From contig NC_041396.2 in NCBI RefSeq assembly GCF_900747795.2, positions 121,342,040 through 121,406,039 of the forward strand: DNA of 64,000 nucleotides. The letters run 5' to 3'. The notes under the pieces were generated by a model. That model was not told where the DNA came from. It worked only from the letters and a program-made list of their open reading frames with translations, and did no database searches. The stretch's first letter is position 1. Each line of letters begins with the position of its first letter. Source of the DNA: Erpetoichthys calabaricus. Taxonomy: Eukaryota > Chordata > Cladistia > Polypteriformes > Polypteridae. Shown here piece after piece: positions 46,656 to 57,700 of the stretch. The translations under genes were made by a program, and so were the position numbers.

Positions 46656-47402
46656 TATATTAAAGTGAAAACACTGCTAAAACATATAGAGTAGTTTCTA
46701 AACAGAATATGATGGCTTAGATCAATTTCTGAATTATAAACAAGCTGCAGCACTATATTTCACATTCAGTGTTGCAACATACAAACAGGTTTCTGAGTGA
46801 TACACAACCTGCAGCACTTCATTTCAAGAGTAGTTTTTCTCAGCATTAAAACAATTTCTCCTACTTTGAAGTACCTTATAACTCAAAGTTGTATAGTTGC
46901 ATTTTGGTGAAATCAGTGGTACTACATACAGTATATATAGTAGTTTCCTAACAGTACTTTCCTATTTAGATCAATTTCTAACTGATACACAAGGTGTACC
47001 ACTAAATTTCACATTCAATGTTTTTTACTGTTCTAACTCATTGTGATATATTCAAGTGGAACTCAATGTCCTGTTGATACTTCAAGGTGAAAGCACTGTG
47101 GCAGCACATAAATAGTAGTTTCCTAACAGAATTTTACTGTTTAGGTAATTCCAAATGTAGTTTTTTTTTCAGTTTTGAAGTACATTTTGCTACACTGAGG
47201 TACTGTGTAACTCAAAATTCTATAGTTGCATTAAGTTAAAAACACTACTGTAACATATACTAGTTTCATAACAGAATATTCCTATTTAGATCAATTTTTA
47301 ATTGATATACAAGCAACTCTACTATATTTCACATTCACTGTTTTCCAGTGTCACTCTCACTCTCTCTGGTCAATATGCAATCCCTCCTGACAGTACAGGT
47401 CC

Positions 47403-47727
47403 ATCCATCCATCCTTTATCCAACCCGCTATAGCCTAACAGAGGAGCCAATCCCAGCAAACACAGGGTGCAAGGCAGGAAACAAACCGCGGGCACAGCGC
47501 CAGCCCACTGCAGGGCACACACACACCAAACACAAACTAGGAACAATTTAGAATCGCCAATGCACCAAACCTGCATGTCTTTGGACTGTGGGAGGAAACT
47601 GGAATACCCGGAGGAAACCCACACAGACATGGGGAGAACATGCAAACTCCACGCAGGGAGTACCCAGGAAGCAAACCTATCTCCTAACTGTGAGGCAGCA
47701 GCATTACCCACTGCACCACCGTGCCGC
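47403..47727 (-). mobile_element. tRNA-headed SINE (copy 4), moderately diverged
   Basis: Same family, about 325 bp, with more substitutions and small losses than copies 1, 3 and 5. The direct repeat CAGTACAGGTCCAT occurs at 47391-47404 and 47728-47741. It lies just outside the right end of the satellite array. Confidence 0.9.
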
Positions 47728-47742
47728 CAGTACAGGTCCATC

Positions 47743-48660
47743 TGTTCCAAAAGGTATCCCAATGCACTATAAACTTTTACCACTCTATCCAACAACATTT
47801 GAACCACACATTAAATCTAATCTCCCTCTCTTGCCTGGATTGGCACATTGCAAAGGCAGAACTCCAGAAACTACCACCTTATCAGTCTGGTTCCTCAGCT
47901 TTGCACCTAAACTCTTAAATTTGTGTTGGTTTCCCATTTACATATACCAAATAGGTTATAATATATTGTAAGAAAATCTGTCACAGAAGCTATGTGCTGA
48001 CTCCTGTAATTGCAGAATCCTGTACTATCATTTTAGGTGCAGGCTTAGAGGTGACCCATTGGGGCTCCTCATACTTGTCTGCCACCTCAGAGTCACTGTC
48101 AAGATCCAGAAAACAGCTGGACATCTCCAGCTGTAGGGTGGATGCCCCTGAACAGTGTACACTTTTATTTTTCTCTTGTATCCAATTGTGACTCACCAAA
48201 CTCTACCTCTCTTGTGTGGAGTTTCCTCCTATGCCACCTCAGGGGTGAACATTACCTCTATGAAGGACAACTGAACAAATTCTCCACTTCAGTGCAGGCT
48301 GTGTGAATCCATCTGCAGTTATGAAACTTTCAATTATTTCTAGGCCTCCACCTGCTTCCCCACTCATTCTTTTAGTTTTTAGCACAAACACCTCCACCTA
48401 TCTTAAATCACACTATTTCCAGTTATACACAGATTGCTTTGCCATCGTTTCCTTCTTGTTTATAAATTACAATATGTAAAGTGCCTACAGGAAATCAGAG
48501 CCGATGCCATTAGTGAGATAATGCAATAATTAATAACTAAGAACACAATTTTATAATGGCTATACATGCATCACAAAAAATAAGTACTGAAAAGTACTCT
48601 TTCTAAAATTAAATTTAAAATTTGTAACTACACAATTCAGCTTCACAAATGTGCATTTTT
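47743..48660. other. Anonymous DNA
   Basis: 47990-48200 has slightly higher GC and an open frame of 69 codons on the minus strand (with a short acidic DLDSDSEVADKYEE stretch), not recognised. Nothing else identified. Confidence 0.4.
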
Positions 48661-48664
48661 CATT

Positions 48665-48890
48665 AAAGGGTTTCCGCCATGTGCTACAGTTTCCTTCTAC
48701 AGTTCAAACACATGCAGGTTAAGTTGATTGGCGATACTAATTTGGCCTCTGTGTGTGTTTGCTTTGTGATGGGCTGGTGACCTCGCTTGGTGTTGTTCCT
48801 GCATTACGCCCTATGCTTACTGAGATAGGCTCCAGATGCCCCGAGACCCTGGCCTACATAAGTGGGTTTAGAAGAGGGATGGATGAATTT
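48665..48890 (+). mobile_element. Old SINE relic (copy 6)
   Basis: CATGCAGGTTAAGTTGATTGG, CGATACTAATTTGGCC and a closing GAGGGATGGATGAA match the body and tail of the same SINE family in plus orientation. The tRNA-like head is lost or unrecognisable. Confidence 0.7.
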
Positions 48891-50361
48891 TCTGTGAAAT
48901 TAATGGTCTCCAATATGACTTAGTCAAGTGTGCGTGGTGCGGAGCCACAGCCTGCACCAGGAGCAAAGGGTGAACAAACCAACCCTGAATGGGATGACAA
49001 ACCACTGCAGAGCTGACTCATGCTCACATCAACCCTCAGACAGTACCAGTTTCTTATTCACATATCTTTGGGAAAGTGAGAAAAGAATGAGTAGCAGCAC
49101 TAAAGAAGGTCCATAGAAGAGTAACTAGACTGACTTTGTGGACTGCATTAGGTCTACCATAACTTCTGGAGAAGTTCTCTTTTTTAGGCACTCATCCAGG
49201 CAGATTTTACAACCCTGTCGGTTTGAAAGTGTTTTTCACACTGCAGCTCATTGTTCCCACCAGGTTTACTTTTTTCATTTCATTTTGTTACTTAGACATT
49301 GGTCATTAATAAAGTAATGAAGCAGAGCAGACTAGTATGGAGACTACTCTGAGTTTATTCCACTCCATTCACACATCCAATCCTTTATATGTGCCCCAGG
49401 GAAACATAACATTTGTTTAGAAATAATATTTCTATATCATCTTTTCTTGCAAGTTAACAGAACAAGATGCAGAGAACAGAAAGATAAAGAAGAAGAAGTT
49501 CTTTTCTTACAAGTGTAGCTCAAATTGCTCTACAAAAAATATATAGGCATTATAAAAGTAAATAAGAAGCAAATGGAGATGATTTTTCCTTTTTAATAAA
49601 TATAGTCATAGTCAAATGGCCAGGGAGAAAGTTAAACTTGCAACCATCAAGGATGCTGGAGGTAATAAACCTCTGGGGGTCCCAGGCCAAAGCCCACTCA
49701 GCCCCCTGTGCATGTCCCAACATACATAATAATTTGGCCATATCAGTCCAATTACAATTCCATTCCAAGATATCTTGCGAACATTTCTTCTCTCCAGCAT
49801 CACAGGCAGTTTTTGCTGATGTAACAGGTGTCAGAGACGCAGAACACCATTGCAATAAACTGGAAAAAGAAAACAGAAAAAAAAAACAGAAAAAACAACA
49901 GCAGTTACTACTGCAAATCTTACAAACTGTATGCAGTGCCATTTATAATCTATTACAACTGATTCAAGTAATTTAAAAAAGCCAAATTAGAAAAGTGGGC
50001 TTATTGAAGCTTTATGAAATGCTTAACATTTTTAGCCTGGACTTCTCTTTTGGCAAAGCATTCGAGATTTTTATTGCATGAGTACAGAAAGCTGCCTTGC
50101 CAGTTTTTATGCTTAATCTTTGAATAAAAAAGCAAAGCAATGTTTGAGGAGCTAACACAAAAAAACAGAAATGTAGGGGGACAGAAAGATTTAGATGGAG
50201 GATTCTGGAGGTGCTGGGCAAGAGGGCCAACCACTACTTCAACATCTGTCCTTCCTTCTTCTCTAACTGCTGCCCTGTAATATGACTAGACTCTTAAACA
50301 TCCCTATAAACATTTAAAAGATAAACACAGTAGATAAACAATTTTCATGCACTTTGTTCAA
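48891..50361. other. Anonymous DNA
   Basis: A 130-codon minus-strand open frame at 49550-49942 has a cysteine-containing middle (EKKCSQDILEWNCNWTDM) but begins in a low-complexity phenylalanine-rich run and matches nothing I know. No other candidate gene or repeat was supported. Confidence 0.4.
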
Positions 50362-51300
50362 TCTATATATATAAAAATGGAATGGGTGGGTCGTCGGGTG
50401 GGCCTTTTTTTCATTCCGTCATTTTTTCGACGTTTTGAAAATGTAGAATGATTATTTGATTTTTTTGTTTTTATTTGATCGTGTCTATGTAGCCGCCGTC
50501 GTAATAAAGTATCGCTAAAATCGTCATTTATCGTAATTTATTTTTGACGTATAACGTCGCCGTCGTCGAGGTCAGTGATACCAGTGCAAAAAATCTGCTT
50601 ACGGTTGAAAGACACGCCCTACTCACTGGACAGTTAAAAACACCAATCAAACTAACGATGACATCAAGTATTACCCAATCAAAAGTAGGAAAGGAGGCAT
50701 CTTCATAAAATGCGTGTGGGATGATTTGCATGAGACGCTGCTTTAAAAAAAAAAATGATAAAAAAAATACGGGATAAATCCCGTCCAGTATTGATTCAAA
50801 ACGGGACGCGCAATTTCATTCTCAAACGCGGCACGATTCCGTATTTTAAAGGACGGGTGGCAACCCTACAGTGCCAGGTAACCACCCATACAATCACATT
50901 GTGATTCAGACTACGAATGCAATGAATGTAATTACCCCGATCTACATACAAGGCGAAAGTCTTGCAACATTCAAAGATGATGGTTTGGGATAAGTACACC
51001 ATACAACATAAAAGAGCTTATGAAGCCTTGAACCGAAAAAAGCAACATCTCAGAGATCGTAAAAAAAAAAATAGGAGCTAATGTCGTTTTACTCGCTGTA
51101 GATTTTACTCAAACATTACCAGTTATTTCACGAGGGAGACCAGCACATCAACTCAACGCGTGTTTAAAATCCATGTTTCTCCCACGCTCGGTTATATGTC
51201 GCGTGTTCTCGGGTAGGTGCACCAAAAAATGTATACATTTAAGCATGTAATGGGCAAACAAAAAATGAGGTATACCCAAAGGCACAGCAGTAGTACTTAA
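50362..51300 (+). mobile_element. Helitron relic with 5' end and helicase fragment
   Basis: Starts TCTATATATATAAAAATGG after an A, a Helitron 5' terminus. 51073-51190 reads GANVVLLAVDFTQTLPVI followed by SRGRPAHQLNACLKS, the LLxGDFRQTLPVI region (Walker B side) of the Helitron Pif1-type helicase. No Rep nuclease motif was found between them, and several stops interrupt. A GC-richer stretch with many CG dinucleotides at 50390-50560 differs from the surroundings. No 3' hairpin and CTRRT end is seen before the palindrome at 51684. Confidence 0.75.
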
Positions 51301-51673
51301 TGTAACTTTACTTCTTAAATGTTAATGTTTTACTGTTTAATAATTTATACGCTTCTTATATGTTGTTCAAATTCTTTTATCAAAATACCACTGACAGCGC
51401 AATGCACGATAACATCGAGTGAATACACCATACGCATCCGCCCACGGCTGCCCTGCTGTGCGCAGATAGGACTTGATTGTACAATAAAATAAAATAAAGA
51501 TAAAAAGACTAAAACAATCATCACCCATAAAGCAGATAGTAGACGTGACGTACTATATGTGTACCACATTTCAACTGTATAGGTGCAACGGTTTGCGAGC
51601 TACAGGTCATTTAAAATCCTGGACAGACACACAAATTGCCACGGTAGCAAATTACAGAAGAAGATTTTACTGT
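51301..51673. other. Anonymous DNA before the small palindrome
   Basis: Contains GGTGCAACGGTTTGCGAGC and GGACAGACACACAAATTG, wording I associate with repeat ends rather than genes. It could be the remainder of the Helitron. Confidence 0.35.
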
Positions 51674-51723
51674 TTAATAATTTACGAGCTGTATATACCC
51701 GGCGTTGCCCGGGGCAGAAGTAA

Positions 51724-51985
51724 CCTAATCGGTCAAACACTTACATATATACCAAAGTAAACCTAATCGGTCAAACAGTTACATATATAAAAAAACCGAA
51801 CCTAATCGGACAAACAGCTTCATATATACAGAAGCGAACCTAATCGGACAAACAGCTAATCTATATACATAAGCAAACCTAATTGGTCAAACAGTTACAT
51901 AAATACAAAAGCAAACCTAATCGATCAAACAGCTTCATATATACAGAAGCGAACCTAATTGGTCAAACAGTTATGCATGTGCAGA
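51724..51985 (+). repeat. Seven tandem 38-39 bp repeats in the left arm
   Basis: Units start at 51724, 51762, 51801, 51839, 51878, 51916 and 51954. Each begins CCTAATYGGWCAAACAG-like and ends with an ATATATA.A.AAG.AA part. Unit variants alternate (GTTACATATATA against GCTTCATATATACAGAAGCG). The right arm carries the same seven in reverse (about 52657-52918). Confidence 0.9.
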
Positions 51986-52065
51986 ATGATTTTACAAACA
52001 TTAAGCGTGTTAACAATCATTAAAAAGAAAAGATTGAGGAACTCTTCTTCTATATGTGATGAAGC

Positions 52066-52576
52066 TGGATGAAGCTGACTTGACGAAGACGTAGGTGGCA
52101 TAGATTGGTTTTTCTAAAACAGAAGAAAAAAATGAGTATCTATTATTATTTTAAATTAGAATGAAAATGAGAACCTTGATTAGAGATAGATTATCCGTAT
52201 TAAAATATGTGCATGAGTAAACTTTTGCTAACTCTCTAGCAAAAGTTTATTCATACAAATTGGCATGGGATGGCTTTGTGAAAAAGTAAAAATTAGATAA
52301 AAATAAATTGAGAATGCGTACTTCGATTTGACTGAGATTATCTGTAATGATGAAAAAAAAGTTTAGTATGTTTTTTTTTTCCATACGGGAAGGATGTAAA
52401 ACCTTACATAGGCACCCTTCAGCCCGTACTGAAGGGTAGTGTCAGATTCTTACTGACTAAAAAACACCCTTTTTATTCCACAGCTACCCCAAAAACCACT
52501 ATTAGGCATTACTTTGGGGTGGCAGTAGTTTAGTTATGAAACAGCTGGGTCCTGAAAAAAATCTGTCTTATTAGTG
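52066..52576. other. Spacer of the small palindrome, with hairpins
   Basis: Non-coding. It has three nested hairpins: about 52212-52252 (GAGTAAACTTTTGCT against AGCAAAAGTTTATTC, 1 mismatch), about 52417-52440 (ACCCTTCAG/CTGAAGGGT, perfect) and about 52484-52524 (TACCCCAAA/TTTGGGGT). Confidence 0.6.
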
Positions 52577-52967
52577 GCTTCATCACATATAGAAGAAGAG
52601 TTCCTCAATCTTTTCTTTTTAATGATTGTTAACACGCATAATGTTTGTAAAATCATTCTGCACATGCATAACTGTTTGACCAATTAGGTTCGCTTCTGTA
52701 TATATGAAGCTGTTTGATCGATTAGGTTTGCTTTTGTATTTATGTAACTGTTTGACCAATTAGGTTTGCTTATGTATATAGATTAGCTGTTTGTCCGATT
52801 AGGTTCGCTTCTGTATATATGAAGCTGTTTGTCCGATTAGGTTCGGTTTTTTTATATATGTAACTGTTTGACCGATTAGGTTTACTTTGGTATATATGTA
52901 AGTGTTTGACCGATTAGGTTACTTCTGCCCCGGGCAACGCCGGGTATATACAGCTCGTCATTAATAA

Positions 52968-54500
52968 AAATGTATCCTTGTTTCTTGTTCTGCCTCCATT
53001 CTTGGTACAGCCATAAAGCATTACCAAAGTAAACCATCAAAATATATTAAGGTCTGCTGTAAGTAAAGTCTAATAATATTATTTCTTAATTTACTGTGGA
53101 TCGATGTTGGATTTTGAAAGAACCCAGACTTGTTATTATATGTAACATGACTTTTTTTCTTACACATTACATATACAGTAGACATTGTGTCACAATCTCT
53201 GCATATCTAAAATTTCCAATGTGATGTGCACAGGTACAGTTATTTGCATTCAGACATCTTAGTTTTTCTCTCCTGCTTCAGTTTTGTTTAGGCTAAAATT
53301 AAGTCTTGGTTCTTTCAAAATCCATTAACAAAGCACAATAACCTAAGAAAATAAATGTTATTTTGCAACACGGAACAACATTCCAGTTTTGTTTTTGTTG
53401 ATACTGATGTGCCTCGGTCACTGTGTTTGTGAGTATTTACACACTGAGGCTTTCCTGTCTAAAATTAAAGTGCCAGTGTTCGTTACTGGACAGAGTGAGC
53501 AAACATAGATGACAGTATTCAAACCAACAAAATATTACAGATAAAGTAATAAATAGGGGAAGTCTTACCAGGAATCGTGCACAAATTATATATAAAACTG
53601 TGAGCCTCACTAGTCTTAACTCTAGAAATAGCACACCTATGATGATCTGCACATCATCTCGAATTTGGACTCTTAAAAGCAGAAGAAAAAGATATCCAGT
53701 TGTGTCTCAGAGTTTGGGTTCACAGGCATCTGTTTGGGTCCATGGAAGGCTGATTACCACAGAGCACCCTGTAGAGTCAAGTGAAAAATCACAATAAAGG
53801 GGCATTGTTTTAGTAACTGCAGTAGTACAAAGTTAAGTGATTACTAATGAGTAACCCTCTCCATATTTTAGTTAAATGTATGTGTATGTACTCCTCCTAA
53901 GCCAACAGTTTAAACGATAAGCTAATGAAATGTCACAAAAGCAGATGCCCAGCACTGCCATTGTGCCACATGTAACACACATCACACTTTACTGATAGAT
54001 TTGGAGGGCCTACTGTACACCAGTGTAGTGTCAGATATACACTCCTAAATCTATTCCTAATTTGACCCTTAGATTACATTGGTTTGCTTAAGGACAATGG
54101 TTGTGGGCAAATCTTAAAAAAAAACATACCAGCAAATGCTAATTGGGTGTTGCGAAGCATTTCTCCATTAACTCGTTAACCCTAATTCGGAGAAATATTG
54201 TGTCTTCTACCATTAAACCAGAGAATTACGAAGGTCCTATTGCAACTGAAAATGAAAATCCCTATTGCCTTTTTCATCAATACGATGTACTTGCAAAATG
54301 CTGTACGTATGTCATAAAGGACATTATAAAGTTCACAGACACATGTCGCATTTCATTTCGCTCCCTCTTCGTTCGACTGAGGTTAAATTTTTCAGATGAC
54401 AAATTTTTCAAGTTCAAGAAGTTATAAAATTCTAAAACTCCCATCTTTTCCAGTAAGAAGTGACAAGCCCACTTACAGACGGAGATAAACGGCAATACAA
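52968..54500. other. Anonymous DNA upstream of CNIH4
   Basis: No gene or repeat recognised. The 65-codon plus frame at 53600-53797 and the 94-codon plus frame at 54143-54427 match nothing I know. Confidence 0.4.
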
Positions 54501-54529
54501 AATTACCTGGCAAGAGCAATTCAAATCTG

Positions 54530-54715
54530 CCGAGTGAGGCGAGTCGTAAAATGTTGCATCTGCGCAGTACAAGTCGGGCAGTGTCGTGAGTAATGTTATT
54601 AATCAGAGAGCGCATGCGTGAGGCAAATGTCACTTGAATTTCACGGCCCCTTCACTACTTAGCGGATGTCACTGGTGATGACGTAGGCGCGCCGCGTGAA
54701 AGGCGGAAGGGGAAC
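54530..54715 (+). promoter_or_regulatory. CNIH4: CNIH4 promoter and 5' untranslated region
   Basis: CpG-dense island in otherwise AT-rich DNA, ending at the CNIH4 start codon. Visible motifs are an NRF1-like GCGCATGCGTGAG (about 54609), a CRE-like TGATGACGTAGG (about 54676) and an ETS-like GGCGGAAGG (about 54702). There is no TATA box, as is usual for housekeeping CpG promoters. The transcription start itself cannot be placed. Confidence 0.65.
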
Positions 54716-54784
54716 ATGGAGGCGGCAGTGTTCATTCTGTCTCTCGTGGACTGTTGTGCTTTAATTTTCCTTTCTGTTTATTTT
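54716..54784 (+). CDS. CNIH4: CNIH4 exon 1 (coding part)
   Basis: 23 codons, MEAAVF to SVYF, ending at a phase-0 donor GTATCC, which is weaker than consensus but gives exactly the human junction. Confidence 0.93.
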
Positions 54785-57700
54785 GTATCCTTTATATTAA
54801 TTATGTAAAACGCTGGGATCGGATACGATTTTTAATTTTTTGTTCTCTGTTTATGCTTTATTTTTATGTCTTGTTAATTTTTGAGTTTATAGCATGTAGT
54901 CATTATGCTTTCCAGCGAGTTCTTGCCTCTCTGACTTAAAATTTTCTCAAAGAATGTTCGAAAACTATCGGCGTTCGAAAATGTGAAGGGATGTGTTTTC
55001 GGTGGCTCGAACGTGTAGTTAGAAATTTGCTCATTAAAACATACTGTGTGAAACCATTTCCATTTCTTACATTGTTCACTATGGTTTTTGTATAATTGAA
55101 TGTTGGTGTTTGTGCTCTGGCTGTGATATATAAACCTGATTTACGTTACCTAGAAATATGGCCGTAGGTGCGTGTTTTCCGCATCTCATTGTAAGTGCAA
55201 ATTTAATATTACTTGCATGAGATTTATGTTAATGATTTTTCTTAACGGAAACCACAGATTATTACTCTCTCAGATTTAGAATGCGATTATATTAATGCAA
55301 GGTCGTGTTGTTCCAAATTGAACAAAGTAAGTATCATGATAGTATTTAATGCAACAATACTTTAGTTGTCCAGTGTTCAAACATACAAAAGAAATGTGTG
55401 TATTTCTGTGAATACATTTTGATTCTAAACCACCTTATTACCTTGGATAATATGGTCTTAAGAAGACTTTTAATTCTTTTCAGTTCTTTATTTTCTCATT
55501 TTACAGTCTGCTTTTATTCCTCAGGAGTTCTTTCATAAAACTACGTTTTGATTCTGGAAAACTGAAATAGGCATTGTTCTGGGTGCCCTGATATAGCGAG
55601 TTTTAGCTATTAATGACAGGGTAGAGACATACATTAACTATACCACAACAGTAAACTGGTGCACACGTTAACTTCAGCATGTGACACAAGCAAATATTTT
55701 GAAGCTATCAATTGCTAAACATATAGCAAGTAGACGATCTTTTATCTAAATTTCATGCCCAGTTGTACTAAGATGAACACTAACATTAATGATTTTGGAA
55801 TTCAATTAAAGTCCAGTGCTGGGTCTGCTATTAGTGATAAAGTATAATTTGTTAATCTTTCCAGATGTCACATTGCAAGAGCACAACGGACCAAGCGATA
55901 GTGATATAATTTCTTCCCAAGCATGGAAAGAGATTTTAAAGAGTGATTACCTCAGATACATATATATGTGTGTGTGTGTGTGTACAATATCAAAATGGAT
56001 ATCCTTATAACCAGCTCTAATTGCTTTGTGCCTTTATAAAACAAATAAGCATTGGTTTGGTTTAACTGTTCTAAATGTTGGGGGCCATATAGTTAAAGGC
56101 AGTGCCTTCTGTACCAATTTTTTCCCCTTCTTTTCTTTAATCTTGTAATGAGACATGTATATTGAGAGAATCTGGAGTATAGGCTTTGCTAAATTATATA
56201 TTGTTAGAGCTTTAATACAGCTGAGGCAGCATTCTCAGAATTAAATCTATATGGTTAATCAAAAAATTAAAAAGTTACTGATGTGTGTGTACTCTTGTGA
56301 AAACAGATGATTAACATATTCTGATTTCCCCAATTTATATAGTAACAAAAAAGTGGTGCTTATTTTATGAATTAATATATATTCTTTCTTTTAACTTTTG
56401 TGAGTATGAGAGCAGTATAATGGGAAATGTTTGCTTCAATAACTGGAGATTATCAATCATGTAAAATATCATGTGAAATATGCAAAAAAAAACTTACTAC
56501 CTGACATACACTTTTTATTAAGTTGCAATATGTTAGTACTTATGTTTACAATTCCTGGCTATGTTTATGCATCAAATTCTTTAATTTCTTCAGTAAGTTG
56601 AAATGTTGAGAGAATGGTAACTAATTATACACACAAAAAATATTAATGGGTAGCCATTCTGCAGACAGCAACACCCATGTCATCTTTTAACTTGGAGTGC
56701 CTGGTTATTAGCTTTGTTGAATATGTATGGTGTTACCTTTGTCACTGATCTGACAATTTAGTATACACTGTACTGCACTATCTAGACCTTTTTCATCTAA
56801 GAAATCTGGGGGAAAATGAGATGATTCCTCAGTATGCAGGATACCAAAAAAGTTGAAGTGGAATTGTTTTATTCCTAGAGTTAATTTGAAGTATGTATGT
56901 CTTTTCTCTGACATCCATTTAGGGTTAGAACTGATTTTAAAAATGCTCCTTCTAACATGTTCAGCTGGAATATGGCGTATATTTAGGGATAAAGTCAGCC
57001 AGTAAGACATTTGTTTCTCAAACTACCGATTCTGATGTTCTCTTACACAGTTGGGCATCGGATCTTCCCCCACCTTTTCTGTACTGGTTAGATCCAGTTT
57101 ACCTTCTTCTCTTAAGACAGTAACAAGCAAATTTGTATGGAATCTTCAGATTCCTGGCATCCTGTCGCATGGAGTAGCCTTCATTCTGTAAAAAAATAAA
57201 TAAATAAACTGATATGGTTCTTAGCCAGTAGGAATTCCAATAATTTGCAACCCATTTACAATTGTATTAGTGTACAATTCTGTTTCATTTCTCTGATAAC
57301 TTTGGTGAAGGGATTTATGTTCCTAGAACTGTTGAGTTATTGATTGGAATTCTGACATATCCAAAATAAACCCATTTTATCTTGGCATAAACGGACAGAT
57401 GTGCTGCTGAACCTGAATTGTTGACTTGTGAACCAATGTTGTAAATTTTGAGCCTTTAGAACCCTGTTTTATGGTAAAAAGAGAATAGACTGAGTTTGGT
57501 TTGTTTGATTCACACTGTTCACACACTGCATTTGGGTCTATTGAAAATGAAGCCAGGTCAGAAATTTTTTAATTATGTAGTTATTGAAGATTATCTAGAC
57601 TTTTTTCGATTTCAGGTTTTACCTTGTGTAAGCAGTATTTTGTAATTCTCTAAAATGCTTTTTTTTTTTAACAGTGAAAAATAAAAAGGAGAAATTTCAA

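Larger units (their letters stand above)
41850..47345 (+). repeat. Decayed tandem array, unit about 170 bp, with nested insertions
   Basis: About 17 diverged units share, in order, TAGTTTCCTAACAGAACTTT, ACTGTTTA.ATCAATTTCTAA, CAAGCTGCAGCACTACATTT, CATTCAGTGTTTTTTACCC, TTGTAATGCATTGTGATACA and AACACTGCTACAACACATAA. Unit starts near 41873, 42033, 42190, 42357, 42905, 43090, 43262, 43436, 43611, 43784, 44818, 44975, 46690, 46945, 47117 and 47263 give a period of roughly 155-180 bp. Three insertions interrupt it: a SINE (42381-42748), an unknown element (about 43881-44741) and Tc1 (45111-46655). A further SINE (47403-47727) lies just past its right end. Unit-to-unit divergence is high, so the array is old. 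Confidence 0.85.
51681..52960. mobile_element. 1.28 kb fold-back element with near-perfect 382-bp arms
   Basis: Left arm 51684-52065 and right arm 52577-52958 are reverse complements with no indel (coordinate sums are 104642 at both ends) and very few mismatches. Just inside the outer ends is TATACCCGGCGTTGCCCGGG. Each arm carries seven 38-39 bp repeats. The 511-bp spacer has three smaller hairpins and no coding sequence. TTAATAA occurs at 51674-51680 and 52961-52967 and may be a 7-bp target duplication, though such an AT-rich word could match by chance. Superfamily unknown. Confidence 0.75.

Noticed and set aside
47990-48199. Acidic 69-codon minus-strand frame resembling a transposase N-terminus
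   Set aside because: Too short and without any diagnostic motif.
49550-49942. 130-codon minus-strand open frame with several cysteines
   Set aside because: Starts in a low-complexity run, lacks a recognisable family, and no splice context could be supported.
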